Assembly: GCA_964036045.1 (NCBI GenBank)
Contig: OZ038400.1
Coordinates: 16,303,079 to 16,367,078, forward strand
Length of the DNA: 64,000 nt
Source of the DNA: Eutreptiella sp. 'Long Island Sound 2002'
Taxonomy: Eukaryota; Euglenozoa; Euglenophyceae; Eutreptiales; Eutreptiaceae
Direction: 5' to 3'
The position numbers and the translations under genes were made by a program. Each line of letters begins with the position of its first letter. The stretch's first letter is position 1. Positions 30,825 to 42,408 of the stretch are shown here, piece after piece. Below the pieces are notes generated by a model. That model had not been told where the DNA came from. It saw only the letters and a program-made list of their open reading frames with translations, and searched no databases.

Positions 30825-31024
30825 NNNNNNNNNNNNNNNNNNNNNNNNNNNNNNNNNNNNNNNNNNNNNNNNNNNNNNNNNNNNNNNNNNNNNNNNNNNN
30901 NNNNNNNNNNNNNNNNNNNNNNNNNNNNNNNNNNNNNNNNNNNNNNNNNNNNNNNNNNNNNNNNNNNNNNNNNNNNNNNNNNNNNNNNNNNNNNNNNNNN
31001 NNNNNNNNNNNNNNNNNNNNNNNN
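30825..31024. other. Assembly gap (200 N)
   Basis: Exactly 200 N residues separate the 215-bp satellite from the 403-bp satellite. A round length suggests a placeholder gap of unknown true size, so adjacency of the two satellites is not proven. Confidence 0.99.
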
Positions 31025-33344
31025 CAGGGGGCTTGGCCAAAAATGGCCTTCCTGCCCTGTCTTTGGACGTATTATGCCTAGGCTGTGTGGCGGCTGTCCG
31101 GACCGTAGGGTGGTCAGTCTGGGGGCTTTTTGGTCAATGTTTGATTAAGCAAGTTGACTTTGATTCGGGGCTCGCCTATGTCTTACAGCAGCGGATACCG
31201 TTTTACCGGTGGTCCAAATCCCAATTGTATGGTGCATGGCGTGCCCATGAACCCGATTCCATGCTTCCAAGCTTCAAAACTGCTATCTAGAGGGCAAATT
31301 GGAGGCCGGGACCCTCTTTTTTGAAATCTTTGGGCCTGAAGGCCGCCAGGCCTTCAGCCGCCCGCCCGCCTTCGCCCACGCCTTAGCCGAAGCCAAAGGC
31401 GGAGGCCAACCCTTTAGAGTCGCTACCCAGGGGGCTTGGCCAAAAATGGCCTTCCTGCCCTGTCTTTGGACGTATTATGCCTAGCCTGTGTGGCGGCTGT
31501 CCGGACCGTAGGGTGGTCAGTCTGGGGGCTTTTTGGTCAATGTTTGATTAAGCAAGTTGACTTTGATTCGGGGCTCGCCTATGTCTTACAGCAGCGGATA
31601 CCGTTTTACCGGTGGTCCAAATCCCAATTGTATGGTGCATGGCGTACCCATGAACCTGATTCCATGCTTCCAAGCTTCAAAACTGCTATCTAGAGGGCAA
31701 ATTGGAGGCCGGGACCCTCTTTTTTGAAATCTTTGGGGCTGAAGGCCGCCAGGCCTTCAGCCGCCCACCCGCCTTCGCCCACGCCTTAGCCGAAGCCAAA
31801 GGCGGAGGCCAACCCTTTAGAGTCGCTACCCAGGGGGCTTGGCCAAAAATGGCCTTCCTGCCCTGTCTTTGGACGTATTATGCCTAGGCTGTGTGGCGGC
31901 TGTCCGGACCGTAGGGTGGTCAGTCTGGGGGCTTTTTGCTCAATGTTTGATTAAGCAAGTTGACTTTGATTCGGGGCTCGCCTATGTCTTACAGCAGCGG
32001 ATACCGTTTTACCGGTGGTCCAAATCCCAATTGTATGGTGCATGGCGTACCCATGAACCTGATTCCATGCTTCCAAGCTTCAAAACTGCTATCTAGAGGG
32101 CAAATTGGAGGCCGGGACCCTCTTTTTTGAAATCTTTGGGGCTGAAGGCCGCCAGGCCTTCAGCCGCCCACCCGCCTTCGCCCACGCCTTAACCGAAGCC
32201 AAAGGCGGAGGCCAACCCTTTAGAGTCGCTACCCAGGGGGCTTGGCCAAAAATGGCCTTCCTGCCCTGTCTTTGGACGTATTATGCCTAGCCTGTGTGGC
32301 GGCTGTCCGGACCGTAGGGTGGTCAGTCTGGGGGCTTTTTGGTCAATGTTTGATTAAGCAAGTTGACTTTGATTCGGGGCTCGCCTATGTCTTACAGCAG
32401 CGGATACCGTTTTACCGGTGGTCCAAATCCCAATTGTATGGTGCATGGCGTACCCATGAACCTGATTCCATGCTTCCAAGCTTCAAAACTGCTATCTAGA
32501 GGGCAAATTGGAGGCCGGGACCCTCTTTTTTGAAATCTTTGGGGCTAAAGGCCGCCAGGCCTTCAGCCGCCCACCCGCCTTCGCCCACGCCTTAGCCGAA
32601 GCCAAAGGCGGAGGCCAACCCTTTAGAGTCGCTACCCAGGGGGCTTGGCCAAAAATGGCCTTCCTGCCCTGTCTTTGGACGTATTATGCCTAGCCTGTGT
32701 GGCGGCTGTCCGGACCGTAGGGTGGTCAGTCTGGGGGCTTTTTGGTCAATGTTTGATTAAGCAAGTTGACTTTGATTCGGGGCTCGCCTATGTCTTACAG
32801 CAGCGGATACCGTTTTACCGGTGGTCCAAATCCCAATTGTATGGTGCATGGCGTACCCATGAACCTGATTCCATGCTTCCAAGCTTCAAAACTGCTATCT
32901 AGAGGGCAAATTGGAGGCCGGGACCCTCTTTTTTGAAATCTTTGGGGCTGAAGGCCGCCAGGCCTTCAGCCGCCCACCCGCCTTCGTCCACGCCTTAGCC
33001 GAAGCCAAAGGCGGAGGCCAACCCTTTAGAGTCGCTACCCAGGGGGCTTGGCCAAAAATGGCCTTCCTGCCCTGTCTTTGGACGTATTATGCCTAGCCTG
33101 TGTGGCGGCTGTCCGGACCGTAGGGTGGTCAGTCTGGGGGCTTTTTGGTCAATGTTTGATTAAGCAAGTTGACTTTGATTCGGGGCTCGCCTATGTCTTA
33201 CAGCAGCGGATACCGTTTTACCGGTGGTCCAAATCCCAATTGTATGGTGCATGGCGTACCCATGAACCTGATTCCATGCTTCCAAGCTTCAAAACTGCTA
33301 TCTAGAGGGCAAATTGGAGGCCGGGACCCTCTTTTTTGAAATCT

Positions 33345-33356
33345 TTGGGCCTTCAG
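33345..33356. other. 16-base deletion in a 403-bp unit
   Basis: The hairpin CTGAAGGCC-GCCA-GGCCTTCAG is reduced to GGGCCTTCAGCC. The missing 16 bases lie between two GGCCT direct repeats and remove one hairpin arm and the loop, giving a 387-base unit. The identical deletion is seen near 36154, so the two copies descend from one event and mark a higher-order block. Confidence 0.85.
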
Positions 33357-36300
33357 CCGCCCGCCCGCCTTCGCCCACGCCTTAGCCGAAGCCAAAGGCG
33401 GAGGCCAACCCTTTAGAGTCGCTACCCAGGGGGCTTGGCCAAAAATGGCCTTCCTGCCCTGTCTTTGGACGTATTATGCCTAGGCTGTGTGGCGGCTGTC
33501 CGGACCGTAGGGTGGTCAGTCTGGGGGCTTTTTGGTCAATGTTTGATTAAGCAAGTTGACTTTGATTCGGGGCTCGCCTATGTCTTACAGCAGCGGATAC
33601 CGTTTTACCGGTGGTCCAAATCCCAATTGTATGGTGCATGGCGTGCCCATGAACCCGATTCCATGCTTCCAAGCTTCAAAACTGCTATCTAGAGGGCAAA
33701 TTGGAGGCCGGGACCCTCTTTTTTGAAATCTTTGGGCCTGAAGGCCGCCAGGCCTTCAGCCGCCCGCCCGCCTTCGCCCACGCCTTAGCCGAAGCCAAAG
33801 GCGGAGGCCAACCCTTTAGAGTCGCTACCCAGGGGGCTTGGCCAAAAATGGCCTTCCTGCCCTGTCTTTGGACGTATTATGCCTAGCCTGTGTGGCGGCT
33901 GTCCGGACCGTAGGGTGGTCAGTCTGGGGGCTTTTTGGTCAATGTTTGATTAAGCAAGTTGACTTTGATTCGGGGCTCGCCTATGTCTTACAGCAGCGGA
34001 TACCGTTTTACCGGTGGTCCAAATCCCAATTGTATGGTGCATGGCGTACCCATGAACCTGATTCCATGCTTCCAAGCTTCAAAACTGCTATCTAGAGGGC
34101 AAATTGGAGGCCGGGACCCTCTTTTTTGAAATCTTTGGGGCTGAAGGCCGCCAGGCCTTCAGCCGCCCACCCGCCTTCGCCCACGCCTTAGCCGAAGCCA
34201 AAGGCGGAGGCCAACCCTTTAGAGTCGCTACCCAGGGGGCTTGGCCAAAAATGGCCTTCCTGCCCTGTCTTTGGACGTATTATGCCTAGGCTGTGTGGCG
34301 GCTGTCCGGACCGTAGGGTGGTCAGTCTGGGGGCTTTTTGCTCAATGTTTGATTAAGCAAGTTGACTTTGATTCGGGGCTCGCCTATGTCTTACAGCAGC
34401 GGATACCGTTTTACCGGTGGTCCAAATCCCAATTGTATGGTGCATGGCGTACCCATGAACCTGATTCCATGCTTCCAAGCTTCAAAACTGCTATCTAGAG
34501 GGCAAATTGGAGGCCGGGACCCTCTTTTTTGAAATCTTTGGGGCTGAAGGCCGCCAGGCCTTCAGCCGCCCACCCGCCTTCGCCCACGCCTTAACCGAAG
34601 CCAAAGGCGGAGGCCAACCCTTTAGAGTCGCTACCCAGGGGGCTTGGCCAAAAATGGCCTTCCTGCCCTGTCTTTGGACGTATTATGCCTAGCCTGTGTG
34701 GCGGCTGTCCGGACCGTAGGGTGGTCAGTCTGGGGGCTTTTTGGTCAATGTTTGATTAAGCAAGTTGACTTTGATTCGGGGCTCGCCTATGTCTTACAGC
34801 AGCGGATACCGTTTTACCGGTGGTCCAAATCCCAATTGTATGGTGCATGGCGTACCCATGAACCTGATTCCATGCTTCCAAGCTTCAAAACTGCTATCTA
34901 GAGGGCAAATTGGAGGCCGGGACCCTCTTTTTTGAAATCTTTGGGGCTAAAGGCCGCCAGGCCTTCAGCCGCCCACCCGCCTTCGTCCACGCCTTAGCCG
35001 AAGCCAAAGGCGGAGGCCAACCCTTTAGAGTCGCTACCCAGGGGGCTTGGCCAAAAATGGCCTTCCTGCCCTGTCTTTGGACGTATTATGCCTAGCCTGT
35101 GTGGCGGCTGTCCGGACCGTAGGGTGGTCAGTCTGGGGGCTTTTTGGTCAATGTTTGATTAAGCAAGTTGACTTTGATTCGGGGCTCGCCTATGTCTTAC
35201 AGCAGCGGATACCGTTTTACCGGTGGTCCAAATCCCAATTGTATGGTGCATGGCGTACCCATGAACCTGATTCCATGCTTCCAAGCTTCAAAACTGCTAT
35301 CTAGAGGGCAAATTGGAGGCCGGGACCCTCTTTTTTGAAATCTTTGGGGCTGAAGGCCGCCAGGCCTTCAGCCGCCCACCCGCCTTCGCCCACGCCTTAA
35401 CCGAAGCCAAAGGCGGAGGCCAACCCTTTAGAGTCGCTACCCAGGGGGCTTGGCCAAAAATGGCCTTCCTGCCCTGTCTTTGGACGTATTATGCCTAGCC
35501 TGTGTGGCGGCTGTCCGGACCGTAGGGTGGTCAGTCTGGGGGCTTTTTGGTCAATGTTTGATTAAGCAAGTTGACTTTGATTCGGGGCTCGCCTATGTCT
35601 TACAGCAGCGGATACCGTTTTACCGGTGGTCCAAATCCCAATTGTATGGTGCATGGCGTACCCATGAACCTGATTCCATGCTTCCAAGCTTCAAAACTGC
35701 TATCTAGAGGGCAAATTGGAGGCCGGGACCCTCTTTTTTGAAATCTTTGGGGCTGAAGGCCGCCAGGCCTTCAGCCGCCCACCCGCCTTCGTCCACGCCT
35801 TAGCCGAAGCCAAAGGCGGAGGCCAACCCTTTAGAGTCGCTACCCAGGGGGCTTGGCCAAAAATGGCCTTCCTGCCCTGTCTTTGGACGTATTATGCCTA
35901 GCCTGTGTGGCGGCTGTCCGGACCGTAGGGTGGTCAGTCTGGGGGCTTTTTGGTCAATGTTTGATTAAGCAAGTTGACTTTGATTCGGGGCTCGCCTATG
36001 TCTTACAGCAGCGGATACCGTTTTACCGGTGGTCCAAATCCCAATTGTATGGTGCATGGCGTACCCATGAACCTGATTCCATGCTTCCAAGCTTCAAAAC
36101 TGCTATCTAGAGGGCAAATTGGAGGCCGGGACCCTCTTTTTTGAAATCTTTGGGCCTTCAGCCGCCCGCCCGCCTTCGCCCACGCCTTAGCCGAAGCCAA
36201 AGGCGGAGGCCAACCCTTTAGAGTCGCTACCCAGGGGGCTTGGCCAAAAATGGCCTTCCTGCCCTGTCTTTGGACGTATTATGCCTAGGCTGTGTGGCGG

Positions 36301-38254
36301 CTGTCCGGACCGTAGGGTGGTCAGTCTGGGGGCTTTTTGGTCAATGTTTGATTAAGCAAGTTGACTTTGATTCGGGGCTCGCCTATGTCTTACAGCAGCG
36401 GATACCGTTTTACCGGTGGTCCAAATCCCAATTGTATGGTGCATGGCGTGCCCATGAACCCGATTCCATGCTTCCAAGCTTCAAAACTGCTATCTAGAGG
36501 GCAAATTGGAGGCCGGGACCCTCTTTTTTGAAATCTTTGGGCCTGAAGGCCGCCAGGCCTTCAGCCGCCCGCCCGCCTTCGCCCACGCCTTAGCCGAAGC
36601 CAAAGGCGGAGGCCAACCCTTTAGAGTCGCTACCCAGGGGGCTTGGCCAAAAATGGCCTTCCTGCCCTGTCTTTGGACGTATTATGCCTAGCCTGTGTGG
36701 CGGCTGTCCGGACCGTAGGGTGGTCAGTCTGGGGGCTTTTTGGTCAATGTTTGATTAAGCAAGTTGACTTTGATTCGGGGCTCGCCTATGTCTTACAGCA
36801 GCGGATACCGTTTTACCGGTGGTCCAAATCCCAATTGTATGGTGCATGGCGTACCCATGAACCTGATTCCATGCTTCCAAGCTTCAAAACTGCTATCTAG
36901 AGGGCAAATTGGAGGCCGGGACCCTCTTTTTTGAAATCTTTGGGGCTGAAGGCCGCCAGGCCTTCAGCCGCCCACCCGCCTTCGCCCACGCCTTAGCCGA
37001 AGCCAAAGGCGGAGGCCAACCCTTTAGAGTCGCTACCCAGGGGGCTTGGCCAAAAATGGCCTTCCTGCCCTGTCTTTGGACGTATTATGCCTAGGCTGTG
37101 TGGCGGCTGTCCGGACCGTAGGGTGGTCAGTCTGGGGGCTTTTTGCTCAATGTTTGATTAAGCAAGTTGACTTTGATTCGGGGCTCGCCTATGTCTTACA
37201 GCAGCGGATACCGTTTTACCGGTGGTCCAAATCCCAATTGTATGGTGCATGGCGTACCCATGAACCTGATTCCATGCTTCCAAGCTTCAAAACTGCTATC
37301 TAGAGGGCAAATTGGAGGCCGGGACCCTCTTTTTTGAAATCTTTGGGGCTGAAGGCCGCCAGGCCTTCAGCCGCCCACCCGCCTTCGCCCACGCCTTAAC
37401 CGAAGCCAAAGGCGGAGGCCAACCCTTTAGAGTCGCTACCCAGGGGGCTTGGCCAAAAATGGCCTTCCTGCCCTGTCTTTGGACGTATTATGCCTAGCCT
37501 GTGTGGCGGCTGTCCGGACCGTAGGGTGGTCAGTCTGGGGGCTTTTTGGTCAATGTTTGATTAAGCAAGTTGACTTTGATTCGGGGCTCGCCTATGTCTT
37601 ACAGCAGCGGATACCGTTTTACCGGTGGTCCAAATCCCAATTGTATGGTGCATGGCGTACCCATGAACCTGATTCCATGCTTCCAAGCTTCAAAACTGCT
37701 ATCTAGAGGGCAAATTGGAGGCCGGGACCCTCTTTTTTGAAATCTTTGGGGCTAAAGGCCGCCAGGCCTTCAGCCGCCCACCCGCCTTCGTCCACGCCTT
37801 AGCCGAAGCCAAAGGCGGAGGCCAACCCTTTAGAGTCGCTACCCAGGGGGCTTGGCCAAAAATGGCCTTCCTGCCCTGTCTTTGGACGTATTATGCCTAG
37901 CCTGTGTGGCCCCTGTCCGGACCGTAGGGTGGTCAGTCTGGGGGCTTTTTGGTCAATGTTTGATTAAGCAAGTTGACTTTGATTCGGGGCTCGCCTATGT
38001 CTTACAGCAGCGGATACCGTTTTACCGGTGGTCCAAATCCCAATTGTATGGTGCATGGCGTACCCATGAACCTGATTCCATGCTTCCAAGCTTCAAAACT
38101 GCTATCTAGAGGGCAAATTGGAGGCCGGGACCCTCTTTTTTGAAACCTTTGGGCCTGAAGGCCGCCAGGCCTTCAGCCGCCCGCCCGCCTTCGCCCACGC
38201 CTTAGCCGAAGCCAAAGGCGGAGGCCAACCCTTTAGAGTCGCTACCCAGGGGGC

Positions 38255-38378
38255 TTGGCCAAAAATGGCCTTCCTGCCCTGTCTTTGGACGTATTGTGCC
38301 TAGGCTGTGTGGCGGCTGTCCGGACCGTAGGGTGGTCAGTCTGGGGGCTTTTTGGTCAATGTTTGATACCCAGGGGGC
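38255..38378. repeat. Truncated 403-bp unit (124 bases)
   Basis: A unit stops at CAATGTTTGAT and jumps to ACCCAGGGGGCTTGG, missing 279 bases. The next unit (from 38379) carries the linked variants GGAGGTATT and CATCAGCGG that characterise the following zone. The junction therefore looks like the boundary between two differently homogenised zones, produced by unequal or non-homologous joining. Confidence 0.85.
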
Positions 38379-41300
38379 TTGGCCAAAAATGGCCTTCCTG
38401 CCCTGTCTTTGGAGGTATTATGCCTAGCCTGTGTGGCGGCTGTCCGGACCGTAGGGTGGTCAGTCTGGGGGCTTTTTGGTCAATGTTTGATTAAGCAAGT
38501 TGACTTTGATTCGGGGCTCGCCTATGTCTTACATCAGCGGATACCGTTTTACCGGTGGTCCAAATCCCAATTGTATGGTGCATGGCGTACCCATGAACCT
38601 GATTCCATGCTTCCAAGCTTCAAAACTGCTATCTAGAGGGCAAATTGGAGGCCGGGACCCTCTTTTTTGAAATCTTTGGGCCTGAAGGCCGCCAGGCCTT
38701 CAGCCGCCCGCCCGCCTTCGCCCACGCCTTAGCCGAAGCCAAAGGCGGAGGCCAACCCTTTAGAGTCGCTACCCAGGGGGCTTGGCCAAAAATGGCCTTC
38801 CTGCCCTGTCTTTGGACGTATTATGCCTAGCCTGTGTGGCGGCTGTCCGGACCGTAGGGTGGTCAGTCTGGGGGCTTTTTGGTCAATGTTTGATTAAGCA
38901 AGTTGACTTTGATTCGGGGCTCGCCTATGTCTTACAGCAGCGGATACCGTTTTACCGGTGGTCCAAATCCCAATTGTATGGTGCATGGCGTGCCCATGAA
39001 CCTGATTCCATGCTTCCAAGCTTCAAAACTGCTATCTAGAGGGCAAATTGGAGGCCGGGACCCTCTTTTTTGAAATCTTTGGGCCTGAAGGCCGCCAGGC
39101 CTTCAGCCGCCCACCCGCCTTCGCCCACGCCTTAGCCGAAGCCAAAGGCGGAGGCCAACCCTTTAGAGTCGCTACCCAGGGGGCTTGGCCAAAAATGGCC
39201 TTCCTGCCCTGTCTTTGGACGTATTATGCCTAGCCTGTGTGGCGGCTGTCCGGACCGTAGGGTGGCCAGTCTGGGGGCTTTTTGGTCAATGTTTGATTAA
39301 GCAAGTTGACTTTGATTCGGGGCTCGCCTATGTCTTACAGCAGCGGATACCGTTTCACCGGTGGTCCAAATCCCAATTGTATGGTGCATGGCGTACCCAT
39401 GAACCTGATTCCATGCTTCCAAGCTTCAAAACTGCTATCTAGAGGGCAAATTGGAGGCCGGGACCCTCTTTCTTGAAATCTTTGGGCCTGAAGGCCGCCA
39501 GGCCTTCAGCCGCCCACCCGCCTTCGCCCACGCCTTAGCCGAAGCCAAAGGCGGAGGCCAACCCTTTAGAGTCGCTACCCAGGGGGCTTGGCCAAAAATG
39601 GCCTTCCTGCCCTGTCTTTGGACGTATTATGCCTAGCCTGTGTGGCGGCTGTCCGGACCGTAGGGTGGTCAGTCTGGGGGCTTTTTGGTCAATGTTTGAT
39701 TAAGCAAGTTGACTTTGATTCGGGGCTCGCCTATGTCTTACAGCAGCGGATACCGTTTTACCGGTGGTCCAAATCCCAATTGTATGGTGCATGGCGTACC
39801 CATGAACCTGATTCCATGCTTCCAAGCTTCAAAACTGCTATCTAGAGGGCAAATTGGAGGCCGGGACCCTCTTTTTTGAAATCTTTGGGCCTGAAGGCCG
39901 CCAGGCCTTCAGCCGCCCGCCCGCCTTCGCCCACGCCTTAGCCGAAGCCAAAGGCGGAGGCCAACCCTTTAGAGTCGCTACCCAGGGGGCTTGGCCAAAA
40001 ATGGCCTTCCTGCCCTGTCTTTGGACGTATTATGCCTAGCCTGTGTGGCGGCTGTCCGGACCGTAGGGTGGTCAGTCTGGGGGCTTTTTGGTCAATGTTT
40101 GATTAAGCAAGTTGACTTTGATTCGGGGCTCGCCTATGTCTTACAACAGCGGATACCGTTTTACCGGTGGTCCTAATCCCAATTGTATGGTGCATGGCGT
40201 ACCCATGAACCTGATTCCATGCTTCCAAGCTTCAAAACTGCTATCTAGAGGGCAAATTGGAGGCCGGGACCCTCTTTTTTGAAATCTTTGGGGCTGAAGG
40301 CCGCCAGGCCTTCAGCCGCCCACCCGCCTTCGCCCACGCCTTAGCCGAAGCCAAAGGCGGAGGCCAACCCTTTAGAGTCGCTACCCAGGGGGCTTGGCCA
40401 AAAATGGCCTTCCTGCCCTGTCTTTGGACGTATTATGCCTAGGCTGTGTGGCGGCTGTCCGGACCGTAGGGTGGTCAGTCTGGGGGCTTTTTGGTCAATG
40501 TTTGATTAAGCAAGTTGACTTTGATTCGGGGCTCGCCTATGTCTTACAGCAGCGGATACCGTTTTACCGGTGGTCCAAATCCCAATTGTATGGTGCATGG
40601 CGTGCCCATGAACCTGATTCCATGCTTCCAAGCTTCAAAACTGCTATCTAGAGGGCAAATTGGAGGCCGGGACCCTCTTTCTTGAAATCTTTGGGCCTGA
40701 AGGCCGCCAGGCCTTCAGCCGCCCACCCGCCTTCGCCCACGCCTTAGCCGAAGCCAAAGGCGGAGGCCAACCCTTTAGAGTCGCTACCCAGGGGGCTTGG
40801 CCAAAAATGGCCTTCCTGCCCTGTCTTTGGACGTATTATGCCTAGCCTGTGTGGCGGCTGTCCGGACCGTAGGGTGGTCAGTCTGGGGGCTTTTTGGTCA
40901 ATGTTTGATTAAGCAAGTTGACTTTGATTCGGGGCTCGCCTATGTCTTACAGCAGCGGATACCGTTTTACCGGTGGTCCAAATCCCAATTGTATGGTGCA
41001 TGGCGTACCCATGAACCTGATTCCATGCTTCCAAGCTTCAAAACTGCTATCTAGAGGGCAAATTGGAGGCCGGGACCCTCTTTTTTGAAATCTTTGGGCC
41101 TGAAGGCCGCCAGGCCTTCAGCCGCCCGCCCGCCTTCGCCCACGCCTTAGCCGAAGCCAAAGGCGGAGGCCAACCCTTTAGAGTCGCTACCCAGGGGGCT
41201 TGGCCAAAAATGGCCTTCCTGCCCTGTCTTTGGACGTATTATGCCTAGCCTGTGTCTCGGCTGTCCGGACCGTAGGGTGGTCAGTCTGGGGGCTTTTTGG

Positions 41301-42408
41301 TCAATGTTTGATTAAGCAAGTTGACTTTGATTCGGGGCTCGCCTATGTCTTACAGCAGCGGATACCGTTTTACCGGTGGTCCAAATCCCAATTGTATGGT
41401 GCATGGCGTACCCATGAACCTGATTCCATGCTTCCAAGCTTCAAAACTGCTATCTAGAGGGCAAATTGGAGGCCGGGACCCTCTTTTTTGAAATCTTTGG
41501 GCCTGAAGGCCGCCAGGCCTTCAGCCGCCCACCCGCCTTCGCCCACGCCTTAGCCGAAGCCAAAGGCGGAGGCCAACCCTTTAGAGTCGCTACCCAGGGG
41601 GCTTGGCCAAAAATGGCCTTCCTGCCCTGTCTTTGGACGTATTATGCCTAGCCTGTGTGGCGGCTGTCCGGACCGTAGGGTGGTCAGTCTGGGGGCTTTT
41701 TGGTCAATGTTTGATTAAGCAAGTTGACTTTGATTCGGGGCTCGCCTATGTCTTACAGCAGCGGATACCGTTTTACCGGTGGTCCAAATCCCAATTGTAT
41801 GGTGCATGGCGTACCCATGAACCTGATTCCATGCTTCCAAGCTTCAAAACTGCTATCTAGAGGGCAAATTGGAGGCCGGGACCCTCTTTTTTGAAATCTT
41901 TGGGGCTGAAGGCCGCCAGGCCTTCAGCCGCCCACCCGCCTTCGCCCACGCCTTAGCCGAAGCCAAAGGCGGAGGCCAACCCTTTAGAGTCGCTACCCAG
42001 GGGGCTTGGCCAAAAATGGCCTTCCTGCCCTGTCTTTGGACGTATTATGCCTAGCCTGTGTGGCGGCTGTCCGGACCGTAGGGTGGTCAGTCTGGGGGCT
42101 TTTTGGTCAATGTTTGATTAAGCAAGTTGACTTTGATTCGGGGCTCGCCTATGTCTTACAGCAGCGGATACCGTTTTACCGGTGGTCCAAATCCCAATTG
42201 TATGGTGCATGGCGTACCCATGAACCTGATTCCATGCTTCCAAGCTTCAAAACTGCTATCTAGAGGGCAAATTGGAGGCCGGGACCCTCTTTTTTGAAAT
42301 CTTTGGGGCTGAAGGCCGCCAGGCCTTCAGCCGCCCACCCGCCTTCGCCCACGCCTTAGCCGAAGCCAAAGGCGGAGGCCAACCCTTTAGAGTCGCTACC
42401 CAGGGGGC

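Larger units (their letters stand above)
31025..38378. repeat. 403-bp array, zone 1: 2.4-2.8 kb higher-order repeats
   Basis: Diagnostic variants recur in fixed order: GCCTAGGCTG, GCTTTTTGCTC, TTAACCGAAG, GGGCTAAAGG and CTTCGTCCAC, then a unit with a 16-base deletion. Blocks start near 31033, 33435 and 36240, giving spacings of 2,402 (six units less 16 bases) and 2,805 (seven units less 16). The third block is interrupted by the truncated unit at 38255-38378. Confidence 0.85.

Noticed and set aside
31033-31048. Dinoflagellate-type spliced leader gene (reverse complement contains GCCATTTTTGGCCAAG, similar to the leader's GCCATTTTGGCTCAAG)
   Set aside because: The match needs an insertion and a deletion, no GT splice donor follows, and the resemblance is explained by the local GGCCA-AAAA-TGGCC hairpin. 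A tandem array of about 400 bases is suggestive but not enough.
31033-31484. Repeated 85- and 61-codon frames in each 403-bp unit as a tandem gene family
   Set aside because: Both begin with TTG, have no ATG near the start, and show no recognisable domain. Substitutions and deletions in them spread by block copying. A eukaryotic context makes TTG starts unlikely.
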